Assembly: GCF_028561565.1 (NCBI RefSeq)
Contig: NZ_JAQQTE010000004.1
Span: forward strand, 451,017-515,016
Source of the DNA: Gilvibacter sediminis
Lineage (GTDB): Bacteria > Bacteroidota > Bacteroidia > Flavobacteriales > Flavobacteriaceae
Length of the DNA: 64,000 nt
Direction: 5' to 3'
Both the position numbers and the translations under genes were made by a program. Position 1 is the first letter of the stretch; every line of letters begins with the position of its first letter. This document shows positions 33,632 to 42,924 of this stretch, one piece after another. The notes below the pieces were generated by a model that made no database searches, was not told the origin of the DNA, and saw nothing but the letters and a program-made list of their open reading frames with translations.

Positions 33632-34498
33632 ATGCCTGTCTGGTTAAATATCACCCTCACTGTTTTGGCTATTTATATGGCCATTAGCCTAATTCTGTAC
33701 TACCTGCAGGATTATTTCCTCTTTAAACCAGAGAAGCTCCCGAAAGATTTTCAGTTTTACTACAAAAATCAAATAGTAGAGGAATACAATTTAGAAACGC
33801 GAGATGGCGGGATCATCAATGGCTTGCATTTTAAAGTGAAAGACCCGATCGGCGTGGTTTTATACCTGAAAGGCAATTCCAAGAGTATCAAAGGCTGGGG
33901 GAAGTTTGCCGTGGATTTTACGCGACACAATTATGATGTGATCATGTTGGATTACCGCGGATTCGGCAAAAGCACTGGGAAACGCAGTCAAAAAGCTATC
34001 AAAAGAGATGTGCAGTACGTCTACAACAAAATTAGAGAGCGCGTCAGTGAGGAGTACATTATTATCTATGGCCGATCTTTAGGTTCAGGTTTCGCTACCA
34101 AGATCGCTTCAGAGAATCATCCACGCATGCTCATTTTGGATGCTCCATATTATAGCCTCACAAAAACTACCTCAAGGTATATGCCGTTTATGCCTTTGTC
34201 TGTGATTTTAAAATATCCAATGCCAACCTATAAATGGTTGAAGTATGTTCGATGCCCCATCCACATTATCCACGGGACTCAGGACCAACTCATACCTTTT
34301 AAGTCAAGCATTAAGTTATCTAAGATAAATCCAAGCAGAACAAGACTTTATGCTGTGATAGGAGGAGGGCATAAGAACCTGAATAATTTTGAATCCTACC
34401 ACCGTATGCTCAGCGAGATTTTAATGAGCAAACCTACGGATATTGATCTTGAGACCACCAGTATGAAAGTAAAACACAGCTCCAAAGCCAATGCGTAA
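33632..34498 (+). CDS. Membrane-anchored alpha/beta hydrolase A
   Basis: 288 aa. An N-terminal helix (about 3-24) anchors the protein, followed by a BEM46/YfnD-like alpha/beta-hydrolase domain: VIMLDYRGFGKSTG (about 104-117), nucleophile GRSLGSG (about 149-155), Asp in HGTQDQLIP (about 215) and His in GGGHKNL. The KGNS segment (about 87) replaces the usual HGN of the oxyanion loop that the neighbour retains (HGNAGN), a notable change. The C-terminus is Ser/Lys-rich. It overlaps the next gene by eight bases. The substrate is unknown. Confidence 0.85.
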   Translation: MPVWLNITLTVLAIYMAISLILYYLQDYFLFKPEKLPKDFQFYYKNQIVEEYNLETRDGGIINGLHFKVKDPIGVVLYLKGNSKSIKGWGKFAVDFTRHNYDVIMLDYRGFGKSTGKRSQKAIKRDVQYVYNKIRERVSEEYIIIYGRSLGSGFATKIASENHPRMLILDAPYYSLTKTTSRYMPFMPLSVILKYPMPTYKWLKYVRCPIHIIHGTQDQLIPFKSSIKLSKINPSRTRLYAVIGGGHKNLNNFESYHRMLSEILMSKPTDIDLETTSMKVKHSSKANA

Positions 34499-35288
34499 AC
34501 TGTTTTTTGGGATTGCGATTCTCACCATTCCCTACACTGTTTTTTCTCTATTTATGTACTTCATTCAAGACAATATCATGTTTCAGCCTCAAACTTTGGC
34601 TGCAGATTACAAATATGCCTTCAATACAGAGTTTGAGGAGTTTAACCTGTGGACTCCAGACAGCGTTGCCTTGAATGCCTTGCATTTTAAAGTTGCTGAT
34701 CCAAAAGGCCTTATTCTGTATTATCACGGAAATGCAGGAAACTTAGCGCGTTGGGGCGGTATCGCAGAACAGTATACCAAATACGGTTATGATGTGATGG
34801 TGATGGATTATCGCGGCTACGGAAAAAGTGGTGGAAGCCCTGCAGAAGCTACCCTATACAGTGATGCTCAGCTGTTTTATGAACATGCCAAAAAGCAATA
34901 TAGGGAACAGGATATTTTGGTTTTTGGAAGATCTTTGGGAACCAGCGTGTCTACCTTTTTGGCAGCGGAAAATACTCCGGGACAGCTCATTTTAGAAACA
35001 CCCTTTCACAGTATAGAAGACGTGGCCAATACCCGTTTTAGGTATTTACCGGTTCAATGGCTCATTAAATATGACTTCCCCAGCTATAAATATGCGCCAG
35101 AGGTGAATTGCGCAACCCTTATTTTACACGGTACCCGTGATGGAGTTGTGCCTTTTAGCTCCGGACAGCGTTTATTCTTAGAATTCAAACCCGCAAATGT
35201 GCAATTCATCACTATTCCAGAGGGTAGGCATAACAATCTCGGGGAGTTTCAGCTTTATCACAAATCCCTGGATTTGTTCATTAGATGA
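34491..35288 (+). CDS. Membrane-anchored alpha/beta hydrolase B
   Basis: 265 aa, paralogue of the preceding gene and translationally coupled to it (8-base overlap). N-terminal anchor at about residues 3-24; LYYHGNAGNLARWG (about 83-96) is the oxyanion loop, GRSLGTS (about 145) the nucleophile elbow, HGTRDGVVP the Asp motif, and GRHNNL holds the His. All triad residues are present. The tandem arrangement suggests duplication with divergence in substrate. A 69-base gap precedes ychF. Confidence 0.87.
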   Translation: MRKLFFGIAILTIPYTVFSLFMYFIQDNIMFQPQTLAADYKYAFNTEFEEFNLWTPDSVALNALHFKVADPKGLILYYHGNAGNLARWGGIAEQYTKYGYDVMVMDYRGYGKSGGSPAEATLYSDAQLFYEHAKKQYREQDILVFGRSLGTSVSTFLAAENTPGQLILETPFHSIEDVANTRFRYLPVQWLIKYDFPSYKYAPEVNCATLILHGTRDGVVPFSSGQRLFLEFKPANVQFITIPEGRHNNLGEFQLYHKSLDLFIR

Positions 35289-35328
35289 ATTAAGGCCGTA
35301 TAAATGGCGCGGTATACAGGGCAATTCT

Positions 35329-35336
35329 TATCTTTG
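35329..35336 (+). promoter_or_regulatory. -7 box of ychF
   Basis: TATCTTTG fits TAnnTTTG and ends 21 bases before the ATG at 35358. A -33 TTTG is not apparent. Confidence 0.5.
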
Positions 35337-35357
35337 CCGCCAAATTAGTTACAGCCC

Positions 35358-36452
35358 ATGAAAGCCGGAATTGTAGGATTACCGAACGTAGGAAAATCAA
35401 CACTTTTCAATTGTTTATCCAATGCCAAAGCGCAAAGTGCGAACTTTCCGTTTTGTACCATTGAACCAAATTTAGGTGTGGTAAACGTACCCGATACCCG
35501 TTTGGAGGTATTGGAAAAATTGGTGAATCCGGAGCGCGTAGTTCCTGCTACGGTAGAGATTGTAGATATTGCCGGTTTGGTAAAAGGTGCCAGTAAGGGT
35601 GAAGGGCTCGGCAACCAATTCTTAGGAAACATTAGAGAGACAGACGCTATTCTTCACGTATTGCGCTGTTTTGATAACGATAATATTGTTCACGTTGACG
35701 GTTCTGTAGATCCGGTTCGCGATAAGGAGACCATTGACATTGAGCTCCAACTTAAAGACCTAGAAACTGTTGAGAAACGTTTGGAAAAAGTAAAGCGTGC
35801 AGCAAAAACAGGTAATAAAGAAGCTCAAAAAGAAGAAGCAGCGCTCAACTTGATCAAAGAAGGTTTAGAAGCTGGTAATTCTGTACGTGCTATTGAGGTG
35901 CCAGAGGACGCTCGCGAAGCCTATATTGATCAATTACAGCTCATTACTGACAAACCGGTAATGTATGTTTGTAATGTAGACGAGTCTAGTGCAGTTAGCG
36001 GAAACGCTTATGTAGAGCAGGTGAAGGCGGCAGTAGCTTCAGAAAATGCGGAAGTGCTCGTATTGGCTGTGGGCACTGAGGCGGACATCAACGAACTAGA
36101 CGATTATGAAGAACGTCAAATGTTTTTAGACGATATTGGTTTGGAAGAACCTGGAGCGTCTAAATTGATCCGTGGAGCTTATAAACTTCTCAACCTGCAA
36201 ACCTACTTCACTGCAGGAGAGAAGGAAGTTCGCGCATGGACTGTTGCAGTAGGAGCCACTGCTCCAGAGGCGGCAGGAGTGATCCATACAGACTTTGAGA
36301 AAGGTTTTATCCGTGCGGAAGTCATTGCCTATGAAGATTATGAGGCCATGGGCTCTCGTGAAAAGGTCAAAGAGGCTGGTAAGCTCGGCATTGAAGGAAA
36401 AGACTATGTGGTGAAAGACGGCGACGTGATGTTGTTCCGTTTCAATGTCTAA
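35358..36452 (+). CDS. ychF: YchF/OLA1-type ATPase
   Basis: 364-aa P-loop protein of the Obg-like group, a ribosome-associated ATPase involved in translation and stress. G1 is GLPNVGKST (residues 6-14), G3 DIAGLV, and the G4 motif is NVDE (about 213) instead of NKxD, which explains the ATP preference of the family. A coiled-coil insertion (about 130-175) and a C-terminal TGS domain (about 280-364, ending VKDGDVMLFRFNV) complete the normal layout. Monocistronic; its stop overlaps the convergent gene by four bases (CTAA). Confidence 0.96.
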   Translation: MKAGIVGLPNVGKSTLFNCLSNAKAQSANFPFCTIEPNLGVVNVPDTRLEVLEKLVNPERVVPATVEIVDIAGLVKGASKGEGLGNQFLGNIRETDAILHVLRCFDNDNIVHVDGSVDPVRDKETIDIELQLKDLETVEKRLEKVKRAAKTGNKEAQKEEAALNLIKEGLEAGNSVRAIEVPEDAREAYIDQLQLITDKPVMYVCNVDESSAVSGNAYVEQVKAAVASENAEVLVLAVGTEADINELDDYEERQMFLDDIGLEEPGASKLIRGAYKLLNLQTYFTAGEKEVRAWTVAVGATAPEAAGVIHTDFEKGFIRAEVIAYEDYEAMGSREKVKEAGKLGIEGKDYVVKDGDVMLFRFNV

Positions 36453-37069
36453 CGATTGGCGTAATCTGACATATAACGAGTTTCTCCCCGAGCTTTTCGC
36501 TTTTCTTTTTTAATACTTTCGATCTTCTTTTGAGTAGTCTTTAGCCAATCTTGTGCATGACAGTGCTCTGGCGCGTAGAACAAGGCCTTTTCAAACATGA
36601 CCTGCGCTCTTAAATAGGCGCCTGATCTATAAAAATCAACGCCAAAGGACAAATAGTGTTCTGCCCTTACCTCACGATATTGCACTTGAGGATCTTCAGC
36701 CAGTTCTTGCAAATCGGTTTGATTGTTTGAAATAGGCAGTACTACTGCAGAGGTAGTACAAGTACTCACTACATCTGGAACCTTTACGGCATCCGCAGAA
36801 CCAAAACTGCTGAATATAAACAGTAGGGCACCTAAAATAAGAATCAGCACAATTGCAGTTTCTATTCTTCTTCTACGACGCAGACGTCTACCGATGTTTT
36901 TGATCTCTGAAGCACTGAGTGTAGTGAGACGCTTGTTCTCGTCTTCTTTACGGACAATGTCCTTGTCTTTCAGACCCATAACGGTGCGCTTACTCTTAAA
37001 ACGCGAAGAGCGTTTTTTAAGGAGCTTACGATTGTTTCTTAGGATAGTATTTGCGCCACCGGAATGCAT
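36449..37069 (-). CDS. Membrane protein with very basic N-terminus and TPR-like end
   Basis: 206 aa, unknown function. Residues 1-70 are strongly basic, with a run of seven Arg (RRLRRRRRIE, about 61-70) just before the membrane helix ETAIVLILILGALLFIFSSF (about 70-89). The remainder is probably periplasmic and includes a single TPR-like pair (SFGVDFYRSGAYLRAQVMFEKALFYAPEHCHA, about 142-173). The layout (basic cytoplasmic tail, one helix, TPR) suggests a scaffold. It is divergent from parE and convergent with ychF, sharing stop-codon bases with the latter. Confidence 0.7.
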   Translation of the reverse strand: MHSGGANTILRNNRKLLKKRSSRFKSKRTVMGLKDKDIVRKEDENKRLTTLSASEIKNIGRRLRRRRRIETAIVLILILGALLFIFSSFGSADAVKVPDVVSTCTTSAVVLPISNNQTDLQELAEDPQVQYREVRAEHYLSFGVDFYRSGAYLRAQVMFEKALFYAPEHCHAQDWLKTTQKKIESIKKEKRKARGETRYMSDYANR

Positions 37070-37270
37070 AATTCAAAGCAGGTTTTAATGTATTAGTCGC
37101 AAAAACCATCGAAATGTTAATAAAATCTTAAATAATTCGCACTGAAAAGCTGTTAGACCCTGTATTTCTTAACAATTTCAAGGTTCTTATTGTTAATTAC
37201 TTTAGGCTGATCTCGTTTTAAAAAAGCAGTTGAAATCCTATATTAGCAGGAGTACTCCCACAACAGATTA

Positions 37271-39124
37271 ATGGCAAAAGAGACACAATATACCGAGGAT
37301 AATATACGCTCGCTGGATTGGAAAGAGCACATCCGTATGCGCCCCGGAATGTATATCGGGAAGCTGGGAGATGGTTCTTCACCAGATGATGGAATTTACA
37401 TCCTGCTCAAAGAGGTTATCGATAACTGTATCGATGAATTTGTAATGGGCGCAGGGAAGACCATTGAAATCCGAATCAAAGACAAAGAAGTACACGTGCG
37501 TGATTACGGACGTGGAATTCCACTGGGAAAGGTCATCGATGTGGTCTCTAAAATGAACACTGGAGGTAAATACGACTCCCGAGCCTTCAAAAAGTCTGTA
37601 GGTCTGAATGGAGTAGGTACTAAGGCGGTTAATGCGCTTTCAACCAGTTTTCGTGTAGAATCTGTGCGTGATCAGCAGATCAAAGCCGCGGCCTTTGCCC
37701 ATGGCGAGTTGGTTGAAGACCTGCCTGTAGAAGATACCTCCCGTAGAAAGGGAACTAAAGTAAGCTTTGTTCCAGATCCGGAGATTTTTAAGAACTATAA
37801 GTACCGTTCGGAATACGTGGCCAAGATGCTCAAGAACTATGTGTATCTCAACCCAGGCCTTACTATTGATTTCAACGGTGAAAAATATCATTCTGCTAAT
37901 GGGCTAAAGGATCTGTTGGAAGACAATATGAACAATGAGGATATGCTGTATCCCATCATTCATTTGCGCGGCGATGATATTGAAGTGGCCATTACGCACT
38001 CCAAAACCCAGTACAGCGAAGAGTATCACTCTTTTGTTAACGGTCAGAACACCACGCAGGGAGGAACGCATCAAGCGGCCTTTAGAGAGGCAATAGTAAA
38101 GACTGTTCGTGAATTCTACGGCAAGAACTATGATGCCAGTGATATTCGCAAAAGTATAGTAGCGGCGATCAGTGTTAAGGTGATGGAGCCCGTCTTTGAG
38201 TCCCAAACCAAGACTAAATTAGGGTCTACAGAAATGGGAGAGGGGCTGCCTACAGTAAGAACGTATATCAATGATTTTGTCAAGACGCAGGTCGATAACT
38301 TCTTACACAAAAATCCAGAGACCTCAGAGAAGCTACAGCGCAAGATCATGCAGGCCGAACGCGAACGCAAAGAACTCTCTGGGATTCGTAAGCTCGCCAA
38401 GGAACGCGCTAAAAAGGCCAGTCTGCACAACAAAAAGCTCAGAGACTGTAGAGTACATTTAGGAGACCTCAAAAAAGACCGTCGTTTGGAATCTACGCTT
38501 TTCATTACCGAGGGTGATTCGGCAAGTGGTAGTATTACCAAAAGTCGTGATGTGAATACACAGGCGGTATTTTCTCTACGTGGAAAGCCCTTAAACTCCT
38601 ACGGCATGAGTAAGAAGATCGTTTATGAGAACGAAGAATTCAACCTCCTGCAAGCGGCCTTGAACATTGAAGAGTCCTTAGAAGACTTAAGGTACAACAA
38701 TATTGTTATTGCTACGGATGCCGATGTGGATGGAATGCACATACGTTTGCTGCTGATCACCTTCTTTTTGCAATTCTTCCCAGAACTGATCAAAGAAGGC
38801 CATTTGTACATCCTTCAAACGCCGCTATTTCGGGTTCGCAATAAAAAAGAGACCATTTATTGCTATTCAGAGCAAGAGCGCATTGACGCCATTGAAAAGC
38901 TCAAACCAAAACCTGAGATCACCCGATTCAAAGGATTGGGGGAGATCTCTCCGGATGAATTCCAGCATTTTATAGGCAACGATATCCGTTTGGACCCTGT
39001 AATGCTGGATAAAGCCATGTCCATTGAAAACTTGCTCCGCTTCTATATGGGCAAGAACACCCCGGACCGTCAAGAATTTATTATCAATAATCTAAAGGTT
39101 GAATTGGATCGTGTAGAGGATTAA
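37271..39124 (+). CDS. parE: Topoisomerase IV subunit B
   Basis: 617-aa ATPase subunit of the type IIA topoisomerase that decatenates chromosomes. The GHKL ATP site is visible in [22 protein letters not shown] and [12 protein letters not shown] (residues about 43-125). The Toprim domain holds [10 protein letters not shown] (about 412-421) and [12 protein letters not shown] (about 475-486). Length and the short spacing after Toprim indicate ParE instead of GyrB. parC follows after 27 bases, so they form an operon. Confidence 0.95.
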   Translation: MAKETQYTEDNIRSLDWKEHIRMRPGMYIGKLGDGSSPDDGIYILLKEVIDNCIDEFVMGAGKTIEIRIKDKEVHVRDYGRGIPLGKVIDVVSKMNTGGKYDSRAFKKSVGLNGVGTKAVNALSTSFRVESVRDQQIKAAAFAHGELVEDLPVEDTSRRKGTKVSFVPDPEIFKNYKYRSEYVAKMLKNYVYLNPGLTIDFNGEKYHSANGLKDLLEDNMNNEDMLYPIIHLRGDDIEVAITHSKTQYSEEYHSFVNGQNTTQGGTHQAAFREAIVKTVREFYGKNYDASDIRKSIVAAISVKVMEPVFESQTKTKLGSTEMGEGLPTVRTYINDFVKTQVDNFLHKNPETSEKLQRKIMQAERERKELSGIRKLAKERAKKASLHNKKLRDCRVHLGDLKKDRRLESTLFITEGDSASGSITKSRDVNTQAVFSLRGKPLNSYGMSKKIVYENEEFNLLQAALNIEESLEDLRYNNIVIATDADVDGMHIRLLLITFFLQFFPELIKEGHLYILQTPLFRVRNKKETIYCYSEQERIDAIEKLKPKPEITRFKGLGEISPDEFQHFIGNDIRLDPVMLDKAMSIENLLRFYMGKNTPDRQEFIINNLKVELDRVED

Positions 39125-39151
39125 TCCAATAGCACTAGCCCGCAATACTAT

Positions 39152-41827
39152 ATGAGTGACCAAAGCCCTTTAAACGGAGAAGAATTAAGCCCTGAAGACC
39201 CACAGGATACCATCACTAAGGTAACCGGGATGTATCAAGATTGGTTCTTGGATTACGCTTCATATGTAATCCTGGAGCGTGCAGTACCTGCAATTGAAGA
39301 CGGTTTTAAACCCGTACAGCGTCGTATCATGCATTCACTTAAAGATTTGGATGATGGACGCTATAACAAGGTGGCTAATATTGTAGGACATACCATGCAG
39401 TATCACCCACACGGAGATGCCTCTATTGCAGATGCCATGGTGCAGATCGGGCAAAAGGATCTGCTGATAGACACTCAAGGTAACTGGGGAAACATACTCA
39501 CTGGAGACCGTGCAGCAGCTTCTCGTTATATAGAAGCACGACTATCTAAATTTGCTTTGGATGTGGTTTACAATCCTAAGACCACAGATTGGCAATCTTC
39601 TTATGACGGGCGTAAAAAGGAACCCATTCATTTGCCGGTAAAGTTTCCGCTGCTGCTAGCTCAAGGCGCAGAAGGTATTGCAGTAGGACTTTCTACTAAG
39701 ATCATGCCGCACAACTTTATAGAACTCATTGACGCTTCTATTAAACATCTACAAGGAAAGCGATTTACAATTCTGCCTGATTTCCCAACAGGAGGAATCG
39801 CAGATTTCACCAACTACAATGACGGTTTACGCGGTGGAAAGATCCGCAGTAGAGCGCGCATCAGTCAATACGAAAAGAACACCTTGGTCATCACGGAGAT
39901 TCCTTTTGGAACTACGACCTCTTCTTTGATCGATTCGATATTAAAAGCGAATGATAAGGGAAAGATCAAGATTAAGAAAATTGAAGACAATACGGCTGCA
40001 GACGTGGAGATCTTGGTGCATTTGCCAAACGGAATCTCACCAGACAAAACCATTGATGCGCTGTATGCCTTCACCAATTGTGAAACCTCTATTTCGCCTC
40101 TAGGCTGTGTCATTGAAGACAACCGTCCGCTTTTTGTCGGAGTCTCAGAAATGCTCAGAAGTTCCACAGACAGGACCGTGGAGTTGCTTAAAAGCGAATT
40201 GGAGATTCAATTGGGTGAGCTGGAGGAGCAGTGGCACTTTGCTTCCTTAGAACGGATCTTTATTGAGAATCGTATCTATCGCGACATTGAAGAGGAAGAA
40301 ACCTGGGACGGCGTAATATCGGCCATAGACAAAGGACTAAAGCCGCACATCAAGCATTTAAAGCGTGCGGTGACCACAGAAGACATCACGCGTCTTACAG
40401 AGATCCGCATCAAACGCATCTCCAAATTCGATATTGATAAGGCACAACAAAAGATAGAAGCTTTAGAGGAGCAGATCGCTCAAGTAAAGCACCATTTGGA
40501 GCATCTTATTGAGTATGCCATAGATTACTTCAAACGCTTAAAGAGGACCTATGCTACGGGTAAGCAGCGCAAAACGGAGATCCGCGTCTTTGAAGACATC
40601 GAGGCCACTAAAGTGGTTATCAGGAACACTAAACTTTACGTGAATCGGGAAGAGGGCTTTATTGGTACTTCTTTGCGTCGTGATGAATATGTGACGGATT
40701 GTGCTGATATTGACGACATCATTGTATTTACGCAGGACGGCCAAATGATGGTCACCAAGGTAGATAACAAAACCTTTGTTGGAAAAGGCATTATTCACGT
40801 TGCAGTCTTCAAGAAAAAGGACAAGCGCACCATTTACAATATGATCTACAAGGACGGTACTCGTGGATCCACTTATGTAAAGCGCTTTGCTGTAACAGCC
40901 ATAACCAGAGACAAACATTACGACCTAACTGCGGGCAACAAAGGAAGTAAAGTACTTTATTTTACAGCTAATCCGAATGGTGAGGCGGAGATAGTAACCG
41001 TGCTTCTGCGTCAATCGGGTAGTATCAAAAAGCTCAAGTTTGACCTAGACTTTGCCGATCAATTGGTGAAGGGTAGAAACTCCAAAGGAAATATTGTAAG
41101 CAAGTATCCTGTAAAGCGTATAGAGCTTAAGGAAAAAGGCTTATCCACCTTAAAGCCCCGTAAGATCTGGTTTGACGACACCGTGCAACGTCTCAATGTG
41201 GACGGTCGTGGGGAGTTTTTAGGCGATTTTAGAAGTGAAGATCGCTTACTTATAGTAAATCAGAAGGGGATGGTTAAAACCGTTATTCCAGAAATGACTC
41301 TGCATTTCGATTCTGATATGATCGTTCTAGAAAAATGGGATCCAAAAAAACCGCTTACCGCCATTTATTGGGAAGGCAGTAAGGAGCTATTTTATGTAAA
41401 GCGTTTCTTGATTGAAAATCCAGAGCGAGAAGAAAGCATCATTGGAGATCATCCCGATTCTCAGTTGGAATGCATCTTTACAGATCATCGCCCGCAGGCA
41501 GAAGTTGTATTTGCTAAAAAACGTGGAAAGGATCGCAAGGAAAACCTGGAGATCAATCTGGAGGAATTTATAGCAGTTAAAGGGATTAGCGCCATGGGCA
41601 ACCAATTAACCAAAGACAAGGTTTTGGAAATAAACCCCATGGAACCATTACCCTATGAGCAGCCAGAAGAGGTTCCTGCAGAAGAGATGGAGGTAGTGGA
41701 TCAACAAGACGTTTCAGAAACTGCACCAGAAACTGCTGCCGCTAAAAAGACTGAAGATTCATCAGGGGATTCAAAGCCTGACCAAACAGCAGGTGCTGAT
41801 GACGAAGGGCAAACTACACTCTTTTAA
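39152..41827 (+). CDS. parC: Topoisomerase IV subunit A
   Basis: 891-aa DNA-cleaving subunit. The catalytic Tyr126 is in RAAASRYIEARL; HPHGDASIADAMV is the preceding active-site loop. A coiled-coil (about 430-470) and a C-terminal beta-pinwheel-like region (about 490-800) follow. The last 60 residues are an acidic, probably disordered tail (rich in Glu, Asp, Ala, Thr) that ends exactly in GQTTLF, similar to the QxxLF peptides that bind the DnaN sliding clamp. The four-base TTAA at its end is shared with the convergent lipoprotein gene. Confidence 0.95.
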   Translation: MSDQSPLNGEELSPEDPQDTITKVTGMYQDWFLDYASYVILERAVPAIEDGFKPVQRRIMHSLKDLDDGRYNKVANIVGHTMQYHPHGDASIADAMVQIGQKDLLIDTQGNWGNILTGDRAAASRYIEARLSKFALDVVYNPKTTDWQSSYDGRKKEPIHLPVKFPLLLAQGAEGIAVGLSTKIMPHNFIELIDASIKHLQGKRFTILPDFPTGGIADFTNYNDGLRGGKIRSRARISQYEKNTLVITEIPFGTTTSSLIDSILKANDKGKIKIKKIEDNTAADVEILVHLPNGISPDKTIDALYAFTNCETSISPLGCVIEDNRPLFVGVSEMLRSSTDRTVELLKSELEIQLGELEEQWHFASLERIFIENRIYRDIEEEETWDGVISAIDKGLKPHIKHLKRAVTTEDITRLTEIRIKRISKFDIDKAQQKIEALEEQIAQVKHHLEHLIEYAIDYFKRLKRTYATGKQRKTEIRVFEDIEATKVVIRNTKLYVNREEGFIGTSLRRDEYVTDCADIDDIIVFTQDGQMMVTKVDNKTFVGKGIIHVAVFKKKDKRTIYNMIYKDGTRGSTYVKRFAVTAITRDKHYDLTAGNKGSKVLYFTANPNGEAEIVTVLLRQSGSIKKLKFDLDFADQLVKGRNSKGNIVSKYPVKRIELKEKGLSTLKPRKIWFDDTVQRLNVDGRGEFLGDFRSEDRLLIVNQKGMVKTVIPEMTLHFDSDMIVLEKWDPKKPLTAIYWEGSKELFYVKRFLIENPEREESIIGDHPDSQLECIFTDHRPQAEVVFAKKRGKDRKENLEINLEEFIAVKGISAMGNQLTKDKVLEINPMEPLPYEQPEEVPAEEMEVVDQQDVSETAPETAAAKKTEDSSGDSKPDQTAGADDEGQTTLF

Positions 41828-42234
41828 TTGCGTGAAGTGGCTTCGCTTACTTTCTTAGCTGTGCCTTGGCGCACATAACGTTTGCTTGCTTTATTCTTTT
41901 TAATCACCATGGAATACTCAAAAGTGTAGGTGTCACCTTCTGTTTTTAGGATCTTGAAATGTACCGGACGCTCCTCTGATTGATTCTTGGGACGCAGATT
42001 CTTCATGATATACTCACAGTCGTTGATCCAGCGAATACTAAAGGTATCTATGGTTTGGTCGTAATAATCGATCTCAATACTGTCATTGCGAACAAAGGTG
42101 GTTTGCTTGAGCTCTCCGCCGACAAACTCTTCAAAAGTAAAGGTACCCGTCTTAAAATCCGGACATCGGCGCTCCGGCTCTTGACACGCAAACACCAGAC
42201 TAAATACTAAGGATAGGAGTACGATCTTTTTCAC
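41824..42234 (-). CDS. Lipoprotein convergent with parC
   Basis: 136 aa. MKKIVLLSLVFSLVFACQEPE gives a lipoprotein signal with the acylated Cys at residue 17. The mature part (CPDFKTGTFTFEEFVGGELKQTTFVRND) is beta-rich, soluble and has no catalytic motif. From memory, homologues in Flavobacteriaceae are sometimes wrongly annotated as topoisomerase IV because of this neighbourhood. It lies 26 bases after the Xre-regulator gene on the same strand, probably in one transcript with it. Confidence 0.75.
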   Translation of the reverse strand: MKKIVLLSLVFSLVFACQEPERRCPDFKTGTFTFEEFVGGELKQTTFVRNDSIEIDYYDQTIDTFSIRWINDCEYIMKNLRPKNQSEERPVHFKILKTEGDTYTFEYSMVIKKNKASKRYVRQGTAKKVSEATSRN

Positions 42235-42259
42235 TTTGCAAATTTCGTGAAAAAGCGGC

Positions 42260-42643
42260 TTAATACGGTCGGTATTTTTTAAAACTTCCGTCTTTGTAAA
42301 AGATGATGATATGTTCTATTTCTCCGTCCTTGTGGTTCGCGTTAGTTTCAATTGCTTCCGATTCGATCTCCTTCGGTTTAGATGGAATAGTGGCAACAGT
42401 TTTTAAGGGCGATCCTGAATTAGGGAAATCTCCCTTCCCATTGAGCAACCAATACAACTCAACTTCCTCAAAAGATTCTACCACCTTGATGACAAAATCT
42501 AGACTTGGTTTATTACGTCCAGAAAGTAGGTGAGAGATGCTGGAACGATTCACGCCAATTGCCTCGGCAAATCCTGCAGAACTCAGGCTGTAATAATCCA
42601 TGATCTGCTTTAAACGTTTGGAGAATGCTTCTGTGTTGACCAT
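42260..42643 (-). CDS. Xre-type helix-turn-helix regulator
   Basis: 127-aa DNA-binding protein. The HTH is at residues about 8-60 (FSKRLKQIMDYYSLSSAGFAEAIGVNRSSISHLLSGRNKPSLDFVIKV), of the Cro/CI type. The C-terminal part (about 75-127) is a linker with a terminal IIIFYKDGSFKKYRPY strand pair found in many flavobacterial regulators. Its own start region and the divergent carboxypeptidase promoter carry the same palindrome TTACA-N2-TGTAA, so autoregulation and control of the neighbour are likely. Effector unknown. Confidence 0.85.
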   Translation of the reverse strand: MVNTEAFSKRLKQIMDYYSLSSAGFAEAIGVNRSSISHLLSGRNKPSLDFVIKVVESFEEVELYWLLNGKGDFPNSGSPLKTVATIPSKPKEIESEAIETNANHKDGEIEHIIIFYKDGSFKKYRPY

Positions 42644-42656
42644 AATTAATTGACGT

Positions 42657-42670
42657 GTTACAAATGTAAC
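42657..42670. promoter_or_regulatory. Palindromic operator overlapping -7 box (Xre gene)
   Basis: GTTACAAATGTAAC is a perfect inverted repeat. On the minus strand it contains TACATTTG, a -7 box, 17 bases before the ATG of the Xre gene at 42643. A bound repressor would block polymerase at this point. Confidence 0.6.
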
Positions 42671-42871
42671 GTTTTACCCAGTGAATTGTTTCAATTTTAA
42701 CACTAAGCTCACAATTTTATATGAAATAAACATTTAAGCAAACTATTATAACATGCTTATATGCAGTCATATAAATTACTCTGTAGATGTCTCCATTAGT
42801 TTTTTCTATTTGGATGGATTAGCTCCAATAAACATGTTTACGATTGTAACCAAATTGAATGAAAGCGCTGT

Positions 42872-42883
42872 TTACATTTGTAA
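42872..42883. promoter_or_regulatory. Palindrome copy 2 in the carboxypeptidase promoter
   Basis: TTACATTTGTAA, a perfect palindrome with an internal plus-strand TACATTTG (42873-42880). It lies 24 bases upstream of copy 3, so the two copies are close to the same helical face only if the DNA repeat is taken as about 10.5 x 2.3; cooperative binding is not proven. Confidence 0.55.
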
Positions 42884-42895
42884 TTTATTGATTGT

Positions 42896-42907
42896 TTACA
42901 TTTGTAA
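42896..42907. promoter_or_regulatory. Palindrome copy 3 and carboxypeptidase -7 box
   Basis: TTACATTTGTAA containing TACATTTG at 42897-42904. Used as -7 box it would start transcription near 42910 and put the GTG at 42925 about 15 bases into the mRNA. It therefore argues against the in-frame TTG at 42892 as start. The rest of the divergent gap (42671-42871) is AT-rich and shows nothing else clear. Confidence 0.55.
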
Positions 42908-42924
42908 CTAATTCAAGAATCACT

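Noticed and set aside
42892-42924. TTG start for the carboxypeptidase
   Set aside because: It is five bases before the best -7 box, so it would not be in the mRNA.
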